DNA of 19,177 nucleotides from Firmicutes bacterium UBA5774 (GCA_002418625.1 DIEM01000029.1:1-19177), one strand, 5' to 3'. Shown: positions 7,275-15,700, numbered from the stretch's first letter. The notes: a model not told the origin generated them from the letters alone. Made by a program: numbers and translations.

Positions 7275-8216
7275 TTGGGGATTTACAGTCAGTTTTTAAT
7301 CCTGTTTGCTTTGATAGGAACCGGATATATATGTAAAAAGAATCGTCTTATAAGTAATAATATGAACGAAGATCTTGGAAATCTGGTGCTGTTTGTGTCA
7401 ATGCCGGCGCTTATTGTCCATTCGATGAGCACTTTTAAATTCTCCAAGGAAATGATGTATGATATCGTGTCGATGTTGGGTATTTCTATTGGACTTTATA
7501 TATTTTACATTTTAATGTCCATTATTGTTCCGAGAGTGCTGGGACTCCAAGATAAAGAACGGGATATTGTTGAATTTGCAACGATATTTGCTAATACAGG
7601 CTTCATGGGATTTCCCATCTGTTATATTTTCTTTGGAAGCGAAGGTCTGCTTTATATCGTTATTATAAATATGTTCTATGACGTATTTGCCTGGACCTAC
7701 GGCGTTTCCATTTTGGGCAGACACTCCCTGAGAGACAGTCAAAGGGATCGCCGATTCAGCTTGGCGCATATGAAGGGGATCGTCAATCCCAATATCATTG
7801 CGGTGCTGCTGGGTTTCGCCCTGATTGTAACAGCGGCGAAAATGCCCGGACCTGTTCTGGGATATTTGGATATGCTCGGGAAAATTGCTACACCGCTGGC
7901 TATGATCTTTGTCGGATCGATGCTGGCGGACCTGAAGTTCGCGCATATATTCACAAACAAGATCATTGTTGCTGAAAGTCTGATCAAGCTGGTTGCTCTT
8001 CCGCTCATGGTCTTTGGGCTTTGTTGGGCAATCGGTCTTTCCGGCATGCTGCTGAGCATTCCGGTGCTTGCAACGGCGATGCCAGCAGCAGCCAGCACGC
8101 CGATCCTTGCCGAAAAATACGGCAACGACAGATACTTCGCATCCAAGATCGTATTTGTCAATACACTTCTTTCGATCGTTACGATACCGTTGATCGTATC
8201 GATCTTATCCTTATAA
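7275..8216 (+). CDS. AEC-family transporter (auxin efflux carrier / malate permease type)
   Basis: A polytopic membrane protein of the AEC (auxin efflux carrier) family. Bacterial members export or import organic acids such as malate, but this substrate cannot be told from sequence. From the TTG at 7275 it has 313 residues, the usual family length, and begins MGIYSQFLILFALIGTGYI, the normal first helix. Conserved features include LVLFVSMPALI in helix 2, TPLAMIFVGSML mid-protein and the C-terminal PAAASTPILAEKYGND. I chose this start because GGAAAGGA (7261-7268) lies 6 nt upstream and because longer in-frame starts (TTG 7158, ATG 7233) add a charged extension foreign to the family. The gene lies wholly inside the block between the 49-bp repeats and seems to carry its own promoter and terminator, so it is probably a later arrival. 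Confidence 0.88.
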   Translation: MGIYSQFLILFALIGTGYICKKNRLISNNMNEDLGNLVLFVSMPALIVHSMSTFKFSKEMMYDIVSMLGISIGLYIFYILMSIIVPRVLGLQDKERDIVEFATIFANTGFMGFPICYIFFGSEGLLYIVIINMFYDVFAWTYGVSILGRHSLRDSQRDRRFSLAHMKGIVNPNIIAVLLGFALIVTAAKMPGPVLGYLDMLGKIATPLAMIFVGSMLADLKFAHIFTNKIIVAESLIKLVALPLMVFGLCWAIGLSGMLLSIPVLATAMPAAASTPILAEKYGNDRYFASKIVFVNTLLSIVTIPLIVSILSL

Positions 8217-8263
8217 GAGAGATCGATCCACATACGGAAATATCACAGAAACAGACTGGATTG

Positions 8264-8305
8264 CCGGGGGGCCTGCCTGATTGGGCGGCACCCCGGTTTG
8301 TTGTT
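8264..8305 (+). terminator. Possible terminator after the AEC gene
   Basis: CCGGGG (8264-8269) pairs with CCCCGG (8291-8296). A further GCC/GGC pairing lies inside it after a G-A mismatch, and a T-rich tail (TTTGTTGTT) follows. The stem is imperfect and the T tract interrupted, so this is only a candidate. Confidence 0.4.
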
Positions 8306-8343
8306 CGACTATCGCGAAATGTCGCCGTGAAGCTGTGAATAAA

Positions 8344-8392
8344 ATGAAGTATGTCCGAAAGCATAACAAGGAATTTTGTGACCTCGTTCGCT
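8344..8392 (+). repeat. 49-bp direct repeat, right copy (MBL 3' end remnant upstream of yraN)
   Basis: Identical to 6963-7011. Here the MBL frame continues CGC-TGA, giving a stop directly after DLVR, which I take as the ancestral end of the MBL gene. What follows (8393-8456) is AT-rich spacer with no gene seen, leading into the yraN promoter. Confidence 0.95.
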
Positions 8393-8456
8393 GAACGGAG
8401 CTGCCATATATTGCTTTTAATATGGAATATGGCGAAATTGGTCGAAATTCCATAAA

Positions 8457-8485
8457 TTGACATTTTATTCCTGCCATGGTAGCAT
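8457..8485 (+). promoter_or_regulatory. Promoter of yraN, predicted start at or next to its ATG
   Basis: A consensus TTGACA (8457-8462), a 17-nt spacer ending in TGG (extended -10), and TAGCAT (8480-8485). Transcription should begin about 6-8 nt further on, at 8491-8493, which is the yraN start codon itself. It probably drives the whole yraN-comM-dprA group. Confidence 0.65.
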
Positions 8486-8491
8486 TAAATC

Positions 8492-8860
8492 ATGGAGTTC
8501 AAAGAAGAAAACATTACTGATTTGGGAAGGTGGGGAGAGGCAAAGGCAGCCGGATATCTCAAGGAACATGGCTATCTGATTGCGGAAACAAATTACCGTA
8601 GAAAAACGGGTGAGATCGATATCATTGCTTTTGATGGCCCGGTACTATGTTTCATTGAGGTGAAAACCAGAAGCCGCATTGATTTCGGATTGCCCTGCGA
8701 GGCTGTGAATTCAAAAAAGCGGATCCGTCTAAGGCGGACTGCGGCATACTATATAATGGAAAATAATATGACCGGCAGGGAATGCCGCATAGATATCATA
8801 GAAATAATTCGAAATTCAAAAGGCGTTCACTGCAGACATCTTGAGAATGCTTTGACATGA
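8492..8860 (+). CDS. yraN: YraN family protein (UPF0102, nuclease-fold)
   Basis: A 122-residue member of the UPF0102/YraN family, which has a PD-(D/E)xK endonuclease-like fold and an undefined cellular role; its constant association with comM and dprA suggests DNA processing. The family pattern is visible in order: LGRWGEAKAAGYLKEHGY, NYRRKTGEIDII (catalytic Asp of GEID), and FIEVKTRS (the ExK pair), then the helix with K-R-IRLRRTAAYYI and a C-terminal RIDIIEI strand. No Shine-Dalgarno sequence precedes the ATG, and the promoter just upstream predicts a leaderless message. An internal TTG start at LGRWGE cannot be excluded but would drop only ten residues. It is the first gene of a group with comM 90 bp downstream. 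Confidence 0.93.
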   Translation: MEFKEENITDLGRWGEAKAAGYLKEHGYLIAETNYRRKTGEIDIIAFDGPVLCFIEVKTRSRIDFGLPCEAVNSKKRIRLRRTAAYYIMENNMTGRECRIDIIEIIRNSKGVHCRHLENALT

Positions 8861-8950
8861 CGCGATGATGAGAGTCCGGATCGCTGTACAGCATAGGGGG
8901 ATTTACAAGAGTAGGTCCCTTTTTTAGTAGTTTGAATGGAGTGTAGACAC

Positions 8951-10480
8951 ATGTTTTCAAAAGTCGCAAGTTGTTCGCTTCATGGGCTTGACGCCCGGGC
9001 AGTGATCGTTGAAACAGATTTATCGAACGGCCTTCCGGGATTCCAGGTGGTTGGCCTTCCGGATACATCCGTACGCGAATCAAAGGAACGCATCAGGGCA
9101 GCGATACGAAATGCCGGCTATAAATTTCCGGCTAAGAAAATCACGATCAATCTTTCTCCTGCGGATATGCGAAAAGGGGGAACTCATTTTGATTTGCCGA
9201 TCGCGGTCGGGATCATGATTGCAGCCGGAGAGCTTAAGGAAAATACTTCGGCCAAAGGATTTGCCTGTCTGGGAGAGCTTTCGCTGAACGGGCGGGTGCA
9301 AACCGTCAAGGGCGCTCTGCCGCTGGTCATGGGGCTCAGGAACAGCGGATTCAGGAGTATCATTTTACCGGCCGGCAATATTGAAGAAGCATCGATAATC
9401 GATCAGATGGATCTTTATCCGGTCAATGAGCTGTCGGAAGTATTTGATATTATTGAAACCGGAAGCAGCAGACCGTTCAAGTCTGCAGGAGGTTCAACGG
9501 CGGTCACCATGGTGCAGACGGAGGATTTTTCCGATGTTGCGGGGCAGGAAAGCGTCAAGCGCGCCCTGCAGATCGCTGCTGCGGCTTCACACAATATCCT
9601 GATGACAGGACCACCGGGCTCGGGAAAAACAATGATGGCCAAAAGATTGCCCGGAATCCTTCCGCCGATGTCATACGAAGAAAAACTGGAGGTTACAAAG
9701 ATATATAGCATCGCCGGCGAGCTTTCAGAAAAGATGCCGATCGTCGGCACCCGCCAGTTTAGAGCGCCGCATCATTCGATATCCCGGGCCGCACTTGTCG
9801 GAGGCGGTCATGATCCAAAGCCCGGCGAAATATCTCTCGCGCATTTCGGCGTCCTGTTCTTTGATGAATTGCCTGAGTTTGACCGGCGCGTCCTTGAAGC
9901 ACTCAGGCAGCCGATGGAGGACGAATGCGTCAGCATATCAAGGAGCAGCGGTACCGTCAGGTATCCGTCGAAGTTTTTGTTTGTAGCCGGCATGAATCCA
10001 TGCCCCTGCGGATTTTACGGAGATCCGGCGCGGGAATGCACCTGCTCCATGTCGCAGATACGGAACTATATGGCAAAGGTTTCAGGCCCGTTGCTCGACC
10101 GGATCGATGTGCATATCGAGGTGTTCCCGCCGATATTCAGCGAGCTTGACGGACGGAACGAACATAAGTCAACATCCGCCATGCGCAAAGAAATCGAATC
10201 GGCCTATGAAATCCAGCGCGACAGGTATAAAAATGAAGCAATATCGTTCAATTCTCAATTGCCGGCCGGTCTTGCCGCAAAATATTGCAGGATGGACAAT
10301 GAGACAAAAAAGCTTCTTGAAGAGGCATTCAACCGCCTTGCGTTAAGCGCCAGGGCATATGCAAAAATAGTAAGAGTTGCAAGGACGATCGCCGACATGG
10401 ATATGTCTGAGGAAATCAGGGCATGGCATGTTGCTGAAGCGATCACCTACAGGAGTCTTGATAAGAGACTCAAGTCATGA
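8951..10480 (+). CDS. comM: ComM/YifB family Mg-chelatase-like AAA+ ATPase
   Basis: ComM is a hexameric AAA+ helicase that promotes branch migration when transforming DNA is integrated; family members are also called YifB. The protein is 509 residues, close to the usual 500-510. It has the N-terminal ChlI/Lon-protease-like domain (about 1-170), the AAA+ domain with Walker A GPPGSGKT (220-227) and Walker B FFDE (D305-E306), the cysteine pair motif NPCPCGFYGDP (C351, C353) with further cysteines in ECTCS, and the C-terminal Mg-chelatase domain. I start at ATG 8951 (MFSKVASCSLHGLDARAV, as in relatives) with GGAG 9 nt upstream; an ATG at 8936 would add five atypical residues. Codons 8-47 exist a second time as a relic at 7005-7121. 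The stop is directly followed by the dprA ATG, suggesting coupled translation. Confidence 0.96.
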   Translation: MFSKVASCSLHGLDARAVIVETDLSNGLPGFQVVGLPDTSVRESKERIRAAIRNAGYKFPAKKITINLSPADMRKGGTHFDLPIAVGIMIAAGELKENTSAKGFACLGELSLNGRVQTVKGALPLVMGLRNSGFRSIILPAGNIEEASIIDQMDLYPVNELSEVFDIIETGSSRPFKSAGGSTAVTMVQTEDFSDVAGQESVKRALQIAAAASHNILMTGPPGSGKTMMAKRLPGILPPMSYEEKLEVTKIYSIAGELSEKMPIVGTRQFRAPHHSISRAALVGGGHDPKPGEISLAHFGVLFFDELPEFDRRVLEALRQPMEDECVSISRSSGTVRYPSKFLFVAGMNPCPCGFYGDPARECTCSMSQIRNYMAKVSGPLLDRIDVHIEVFPPIFSELDGRNEHKSTSAMRKEIESAYEIQRDRYKNEAISFNSQLPAGLAAKYCRMDNETKKLLEEAFNRLALSARAYAKIVRVARTIADMDMSEEIRAWHVAEAITYRSLDKRLKS

Positions 10481-11542
10481 ATGAAAATCAGAAGGGAAGA
10501 GTCTAAATATTTGGATGATATGATATATGACCTCTGGCTCACGGAAATAAAGGGTCTTGGGCCGCGCGGACAGATGAGCCTGCTGGAAAAATACGGAACC
10601 AGTATTGAAATATACGGAGCCGGAAATCTGCAGCTGCCAAAGAATCTGACTCCAGCAAAAAAAATCATGGAAAGTTGTATAAAAAACGACATCGGCATCG
10701 TTAGGATAGGAGACAGCATGTATCCGGAAAGATTATTAAAGATCGATGATCCGCCGCTGCTTCTTTACACTCGTGGAACCTGTGATGCCTTTTGCGAGGA
10801 AGCAGTGGCGGTCGTGGGCGCCAGAAAAGCGACCGCGTATGGCCTTTGGGCAGCGCGCTGCCTTGGTGAAAAGCTTGCCTGCCACGATGTTTCTGTCGTC
10901 AGCGGCATGGCATACGGTATCGACAGCAGCGCGCATCGGGGAGCATTGTCTGTGGGAGGACATACCATAGCCGTACTTGGATGCGGTCCCGATATATGCT
11001 ATCCGCCGTCGAACCGCCGGCTAATGGAAGAGATCGTTGAAAAAGGGATGATCATATCAGAATTCCCGCCGGGAGTGCCTCCGCTTGCAATAAATTTTCC
11101 GAGAAGGAACAGGATCATTTGCGGGATCTCACGCTGCGTTGTTGTCGCTGAGGCAGGACTTGGAAGCGGGTCGCTGATCACAACGGATTTTGCCCTGGAA
11201 CAGGGCAAGGAGGTCTATGCTGTTCCGGGAAACATCAACAGCATTTACAGCATCGGAACAAACAAGCTCATCAAGGATGGAGCCGTTCCCCTTATTAGGA
11301 TCGATGATATTTTAGACGAATTGGGCTTGGAGAAAAATGAAGACTCGCGACATGCAGGCCCTCCGCTGGGCAAAGATGAAAAACAGATTTGTGAAGCACT
11401 GAGAGCAAGAGGCGAGCTGACTGTCGACCAGCTGTCGCTAGTGATCGGAAAACCGGTCCGAGAAACAAGACCGATCGTAGCAGTATTGGAAATAAAGGGC
11501 GTCGTTGAATCGGCACATGGCAAAATATTTATTGCAAATTAA
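10481..11542 (+). CDS. dprA: DNA-processing protein DprA (Smf)
   Basis: DprA binds incoming single-stranded DNA during natural transformation and loads RecA. The 353-residue protein has an N-terminal helical part (GLGPRGQMSLLEKYG, about 24-38), the Rossmann-like DprA core (about 105-280) with VAVVGARKATAYG (109-121), SGMAYGID (141-148), AVLGCGPDICYP (164-175) and FPRRNRIICGIS (206-217), and a C-terminal winged-helix DML1-like domain (about 298-353). The ATG follows the comM stop with no gap; the ribosome site there is weak, so translational coupling is likely, and TTG 10511 or ATG 10520 after GAAGGGA are possible alternatives. The -35 box of topA is embedded in its last codons. Confidence 0.96.
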   Translation: MKIRREESKYLDDMIYDLWLTEIKGLGPRGQMSLLEKYGTSIEIYGAGNLQLPKNLTPAKKIMESCIKNDIGIVRIGDSMYPERLLKIDDPPLLLYTRGTCDAFCEEAVAVVGARKATAYGLWAARCLGEKLACHDVSVVSGMAYGIDSSAHRGALSVGGHTIAVLGCGPDICYPPSNRRLMEEIVEKGMIISEFPPGVPPLAINFPRRNRIICGISRCVVVAEAGLGSGSLITTDFALEQGKEVYAVPGNINSIYSIGTNKLIKDGAVPLIRIDDILDELGLEKNEDSRHAGPPLGKDEKQICEALRARGELTVDQLSLVIGKPVRETRPIVAVLEIKGVVESAHGKIFIAN

Positions 11543-11560
11543 TATTGAACCCAATATAAT
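11532..11560 (+). promoter_or_regulatory. topA: Promoter of topA
   Basis: TTGCAA (11532-11537), a 17-nt spacer and a perfect TATAAT (11555-11560). The predicted leader is about 35 nt and keeps the GAGGTG ribosome site. A second TGA-TATAAT extended -10 (11583-11591) lies downstream but has no good -35 and would start transcription past the ribosome site. Confidence 0.6.
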
Positions 11561-11601
11561 CAATTCTTGTAATGAAGAAATCTGATATAATGAGGTGTAT
11601 A

Positions 11602-13656
11602 ATGAGTGAAAAATCTCTTGTCATAGTCGAATCCCCTTCAAAAGCGAAAACGATCGGCAAGTTTCTGGGGAGCAAATATAAAGTTGTCGCGTCTGTCGGA
11701 CATATTCGGGACTTGCCTAAAAGCAAGCTCGGTATCGATATCGAAAACAATTTCGAACCGCAGTATATTCCCATTAAGGGCAAAGGCGATGTCATAAAAG
11801 CAATGCGCAAGGAAGCCAAGGGCGCCAAAAATGTCTTGCTCGCGACAGACCCTGACCGTGAAGGTGAAGCCATTTCCTGGCATATTGCCTATTTGCTCGG
11901 TATCGACCAGTTAAAGCCCTGCAGGATCGTGTTCAATGAAATAACGAAGGATGCGATACAGGCAGCCATAAAATCTCCGCGACAAATAGATATCAGGCTG
12001 GTGGACGCGCAACAGGCAAGACGTGTTCTGGACAGGCTCGTCGGATACAAAATCAGTCCGCTGCTTTGGAGAAAGGTGAAAAGAGGCTTAAGTGCCGGAC
12101 GCGTGCAATCAGCCGCGCTGAAAATAATCTGCGACAGGGAGAAGGCGATACTGGCATTTGTACCGAAAGAATTCTGGACCGTCACAGCGGTTCTTTCTGC
12201 CGGAAAAAAACAATTCCAGGCAAAACTGGTAGAGCATGACAAGAAAAAGATCACTCCCGGCAATCAATTGGAAGCGGACAAGATCGTTTCAGAGCTCGTT
12301 CCGGATAATTATGTTGTGGAGAAGATCGATCGCAAAGAAAAAACAAGAAAGCCCTATGCGCCATTCACAACAAGCAGCCTGCAGCAGGAAGCATCGACGA
12401 AGCTTGGCTTCAACACGAAAAAGACGATGCTCATAGCCCAGCAGCTCTATGAAGGCGTAGAGGTCAAGGGCAAGGGGACGATCGGACTGGTCACTTACAT
12501 CAGGACAGACTCGGTCAGGATCTCCAATGAAGCCAACGATGCGGCCGTCGCATATATAAAAGAAAAATATTCAGAAAATTATTTGGGTAATCATGTATAC
12601 AGCAATAAGCGAAAGGATGTCCAGGACGCTCATGAGGCCATCAGGCCAAGTGTTGTCGATCTTCATCCGGACAGCATCAAAGACTCGCTGACAAAGGACC
12701 AGCTCAATCTTTACAGGCTGATCTGGTCGAGATTTATCGCCAGCAGAATGTCCCAGGCTGTTTACGATGCTGTCAGCGCGGATATAATTAACAACAGGTA
12801 TACTTTCCGGGCAACGGGCTCCAAACTTAAGTTTGATGGCTATCTGCGCATATACGACAATACTGTTGATGAAGATCAGGAAAAAATGCTGCCGCATTTT
12901 GAAGAAGGTGAAAAGCTTTCGTTTATCGAGCTTCTGACAGTTCAGAATTTTACGCAGCCGCCTTCCCGCTACAGTGAAGCCGGGCTTGTAAAGGATTTGG
13001 AGGAAAAAAACATCGGCAGACCAAGCACTTATGCGCCGATCATAGCGACACTTCTTGAAAGAAAGTATGTCAACAGAGATAAAAAAGCCCTCATACCAAC
13101 TGAACTGGGGTTCGTCGTCACTGAAATGATGGAGCAGTATTTCAAGGAAATCGTTGACGCCGGATTTACGGCCGGCATGGAAGACAAGCTGGATGATATT
13201 GAATTCAAGGAAGCGTGCTGGAAGGATGTCGTCAGTGAATTTTACGGCATTCTGGAAAAGGAGCTTGTCGTCGCGGAAGAATCCATTGAGAAGATCAAGA
13301 TCGAGGACGAACTGACGGATGAGAAATGCGAGCTTTGCGGGCGTTTCATGGCAGTCAAGCACGGCAGGTTCGGAGAGTTCCTGGCTTGCAGCGGCTATCC
13401 GGAATGTAAAAATACCAAAGCCATCGTATCAAAGATAGACGTAAAATGTCCAAAATGCGGTAAAGACATCATAGCAAGAAAAGGCAAGACCGGGAAGGTT
13501 TTTTACGGATGCAGCGGGTATCCGGAATGCAATCAGGTGTATTGGAACAGACCAGTAAACAAAGCCTGCCCGGAATGCGGATCACTTCTTGTACAAAAGA
13601 AAACCAAAACCTCGGAGTATGCATGCTCCAATCCGAATTGCGGCTATAAAGAGTGA
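11602..13656 (+). CDS. topA: DNA topoisomerase I (type IA)
   Basis: TopA relaxes negative supercoils behind RNA polymerase by transient single-strand cleavage. The 684-residue protein begins MSEKSLVIVESPSKAKTIGKF, the start of the Toprim domain, whose DPDREGEAI acidic motif follows near residue 80. The active-site tyrosine is Y299 in GLVTYIRTDS. The region QDAHEAIRP and the FTQPPSRYSEAGLVKDLEEKNIGRPSTYAPII block are canonical. Three C-terminal zinc ribbons are seen, each with CxxC pairs: CELCGRF (from 576), CPKCGKD and CPECGSL. I chose ATG 11602, which has GAGGTG 4 nt upstream and matches family N-termini; in-frame ATGs at 11572 and 11590 are upstream. It is followed by hslV after 52 bp. Confidence 0.97.
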   Translation: MSEKSLVIVESPSKAKTIGKFLGSKYKVVASVGHIRDLPKSKLGIDIENNFEPQYIPIKGKGDVIKAMRKEAKGAKNVLLATDPDREGEAISWHIAYLLGIDQLKPCRIVFNEITKDAIQAAIKSPRQIDIRLVDAQQARRVLDRLVGYKISPLLWRKVKRGLSAGRVQSAALKIICDREKAILAFVPKEFWTVTAVLSAGKKQFQAKLVEHDKKKITPGNQLEADKIVSELVPDNYVVEKIDRKEKTRKPYAPFTTSSLQQEASTKLGFNTKKTMLIAQQLYEGVEVKGKGTIGLVTYIRTDSVRISNEANDAAVAYIKEKYSENYLGNHVYSNKRKDVQDAHEAIRPSVVDLHPDSIKDSLTKDQLNLYRLIWSRFIASRMSQAVYDAVSADIINNRYTFRATGSKLKFDGYLRIYDNTVDEDQEKMLPHFEEGEKLSFIELLTVQNFTQPPSRYSEAGLVKDLEEKNIGRPSTYAPIIATLLERKYVNRDKKALIPTELGFVVTEMMEQYFKEIVDAGFTAGMEDKLDDIEFKEACWKDVVSEFYGILEKELVVAEESIEKIKIEDELTDEKCELCGRFMAVKHGRFGEFLACSGYPECKNTKAIVSKIDVKCPKCGKDIIARKGKTGKVFYGCSGYPECNQVYWNRPVNKACPECGSLLVQKKTKTSEYACSNPNCGYKE

Positions 13657-13708
13657 CGGCAGTATGTCAACAGCATCTGAAATGAAAGGAATAAAGGGGG
13701 AAAATCAT

Positions 13709-14242
13709 ATGTTTCACGCAACAACGATCGTAGCAGTCAGACGAAGCGAAAACGATATCTGCATCGGGGGAGACGGTCAGGTGACAATGGGGCAGAACGC
13801 TGTTATGAAAAGGACAGCGAAGAAAGTCAGGAAAATCTATAAAGACACGGTACTGTCGGGTTTTGCCGGAAGCGTCGCCGATGCGTTCACATTGACTGAG
13901 AAGTTTGAAAAGAAACTGGAGGAGCATTCAGGCAATCTAAAGAGGGCCGCAGTCGCTCTGGCCCAGACATGGAGATCGGACAAGGTCATGCGCAATCTGG
14001 AAGCCTTGATGCTTGCAGCCGATCATGAGAGCCTGCTTCTGATATCCGGCAACGGGGAAGTGATCGAACCTGACGAGAATTACATCGCAATCGGTTCCGG
14101 AGGAAATTACGCTTATGCCGCGGCGAAGGCACTATTTGAAAATACAGATATGAATGCTGAAGAGATCGTCAGGGAATCACTTAAAATAGCGGCTTCGATC
14201 TGCGTATATACGAATGAAAACATATCTGTCGAAAAATTATAG
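13709..14242 (+). CDS. hslV: ATP-dependent protease proteolytic subunit HslV (ClpQ)
   Basis: HslV is the proteasome-like peptidase ring that, capped by the HslU unfoldase, degrades regulatory and misfolded proteins. The 177-residue protein starts MFHATTIVAVRR. The catalytic threonine is expected to be the first T of TTIVAVR (T5), so four residues would have to be removed, as for the FHATT-type termini seen in other Firmicutes. GDGQVT, GFAGSVADAFTL, KLEEHSGNLKRAA and AIGSGGNYA are all diagnostic. I chose ATG 13709 because AAAGGGGG (13693-13700) lies 8 nt upstream; in-frame ATGs at 13664 and 13682 would add a non-conserved extension blocking the nucleophile. Only 13 bp separate its stop from hslU. 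The xerC and trmFO genes found between topA and hslV in Bacillus are not present. Confidence 0.96.
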   Translation: MFHATTIVAVRRSENDICIGGDGQVTMGQNAVMKRTAKKVRKIYKDTVLSGFAGSVADAFTLTEKFEKKLEEHSGNLKRAAVALAQTWRSDKVMRNLEALMLAADHESLLLISGNGEVIEPDENYIAIGSGGNYAYAAAKALFENTDMNAEEIVRESLKIAASICVYTNENISVEKL

Positions 14243-14255
14243 GGGGTAGTTGAAT

Positions 14256-15680
14256 ATGACAACACTATATCAGATGACTCCAAAAGAAATCGTGGAGGCG
14301 CTCGATAAATATATCATAGGTCAGAGCAGTGCGAAAAAATCGGTCGCTGTAGCGCTGAGAAACAGATATCGCAGGAATCTGCTGCCTGATGAAATGAGGG
14401 AGGAAGTCACTCCCAAGAATATTCTGATGATCGGTTCGACAGGCGTAGGAAAGACCGAAATAGCCAGAAGGCTTGCAAAGCTTGCAGACGCTCCATTCAT
14501 CAAAGTTGAGGCATCGAAATACAGCCAGGTCGGCTATGTTGGAAAAGACGTGGATTCAATGGTTCGCGACCTTGTCGACGCTTCCATCAGGATCATGAAA
14601 CAGAAACGCCTGCAGGAGAAATATTCGATTGCTGATGAGATCGTAGATGAAAAGATCATTGAAGCCATAATCCCCGGCAAAAAGAAACCCGCTCAGGGTA
14701 CGGGCGGTGTTCGGGGACCGTTTGATTTCATTCTTGGCGGCGGATATCAGGCGAATCAGCAGAAGACCGAGCAGAAGGAAGAACATACGACCGAGCAATC
14801 GGATGTGGAACTGGCAAGGGAACAGGTGAGGCAGCAGTTGAAGGACGGCTTGCTCGAGGAGCAATATATTGAAATCGAAGTCAATGACAACCCGCAGACG
14901 AACAGCCTCGATCTCGGCAACGAAGGGATGAGCATCAGTCTCGGCAGCATATTTGGCGATATGATGCCGCAGAAGAAGAAAAAGAAGAAAATGCGTGTCA
15001 AGGATGCCAGGAAGATATTGAGGGAGCAGGAAGCGCAGAATCTTATAGACATGGAGCAGGTCACTGCGGAAGCATTGGAAAACGCTGAGCAAAACGGCAT
15101 CATATTCATTGATGAAATCGACAAGATAGCCTCGACCAACAGTTATCATTCAGGTGCCGATGTTTCACGGGAAGGTGTTCAAAGAGACATATTGCCGATC
15201 GTGGAGGGCACTGTCGTCAACACAAAATACGGCCCGGTCAAGACAGACCATATGCTGTTCATTGGAGCCGGAGCATTTCATATCTCCAAACCTACTGATT
15301 TGATCCCTGAACTCCAGGGTAGATTTCCGATCAGAGTCGAACTGGAAAACTTAACGAAGGAAGATTTTATCCAGATTTTGACAATTCCTGAAAATGCCTT
15401 GCTGAAACAGCATAAGATGCTTCTGGAAACAGAAGGCGTCGAAGTGACATTTACAGATGACGCGGTCGAAGAAATCGCTACAATGGCGCACCTGATGAAT
15501 GAGCAATCTGAGAATATTGGAGCAAGAAGGCTTCATACCGCGATGGAAAAGCTCCTTGAGGATATCTCCTTCAACCTTCCGGACGATACAAAAAAAGAGA
15601 TCATTATCGACAGCGCCTTCGTCAAGGAAAAGTTCGCCAACAGGATGAAGGAAGAGGATGTTCAGAGATTCATACTCTAG
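14256..15680 (+). CDS. hslU: HslU (ClpY) AAA+ unfoldase of the HslUV protease
   Basis: HslU unfolds substrates with ATP and feeds them to HslV. The 474-residue protein begins MTTLYQMTPKEIVEALDKYI and carries YIIGQ and AKKSVAVALRNRYRR, Walker A GSTGVGKTE (G60-K66-T67; the usual second residue is Pro), the pore loop GYVG, the intermediate I-domain (about 110-240, rich in Q, E and K, with a lysine run KKKKKKM), Walker B IIFIDEID, and sensor/arginine motifs in ELQGRFPIRVEL and ENIGARRLHT. The conserved C-terminal end VQRFIL, which docks into HslV, is intact. The start is ATG 14256 with AGGGGGT 8 nt upstream; this ribosome site overlaps the hslV stop, so translation is coupled. Confidence 0.97.
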   Translation: MTTLYQMTPKEIVEALDKYIIGQSSAKKSVAVALRNRYRRNLLPDEMREEVTPKNILMIGSTGVGKTEIARRLAKLADAPFIKVEASKYSQVGYVGKDVDSMVRDLVDASIRIMKQKRLQEKYSIADEIVDEKIIEAIIPGKKKPAQGTGGVRGPFDFILGGGYQANQQKTEQKEEHTTEQSDVELAREQVRQQLKDGLLEEQYIEIEVNDNPQTNSLDLGNEGMSISLGSIFGDMMPQKKKKKKMRVKDARKILREQEAQNLIDMEQVTAEALENAEQNGIIFIDEIDKIASTNSYHSGADVSREGVQRDILPIVEGTVVNTKYGPVKTDHMLFIGAGAFHISKPTDLIPELQGRFPIRVELENLTKEDFIQILTIPENALLKQHKMLLETEGVEVTFTDDAVEEIATMAHLMNEQSENIGARRLHTAMEKLLEDISFNLPDDTKKEIIIDSAFVKEKFANRMKEEDVQRFIL

Positions 15681-15700
15681 CTGAAAACAACCTCCTTTAG

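Noticed and set aside
6963..8392. IS element, integron cassette or CRISPR explanation for the direct repeats
   Set aside because: No transposase or integrase, no terminal inverted repeats, only two repeat copies, and the repeat is simply the coding end of the MBL gene.
8890..8926. Hairpin GGGA/TCCC followed by a T-run between yraN and comM
   Set aside because: Only a 4-bp stem with a long loop; too weak to call a terminator or attenuator.
12571..13362. Minus-strand open frame of 263 codons inside topA
   Set aside because: Antisense to conserved topoisomerase and zinc-ribbon sequence, with no recognisable domain.
13664..13708. Upstream in-frame ATGs for HslV (13664 and 13682)
   Set aside because: They would bury the catalytic threonine behind a non-conserved extension, whereas ATG 13709 has an excellent ribosome site.
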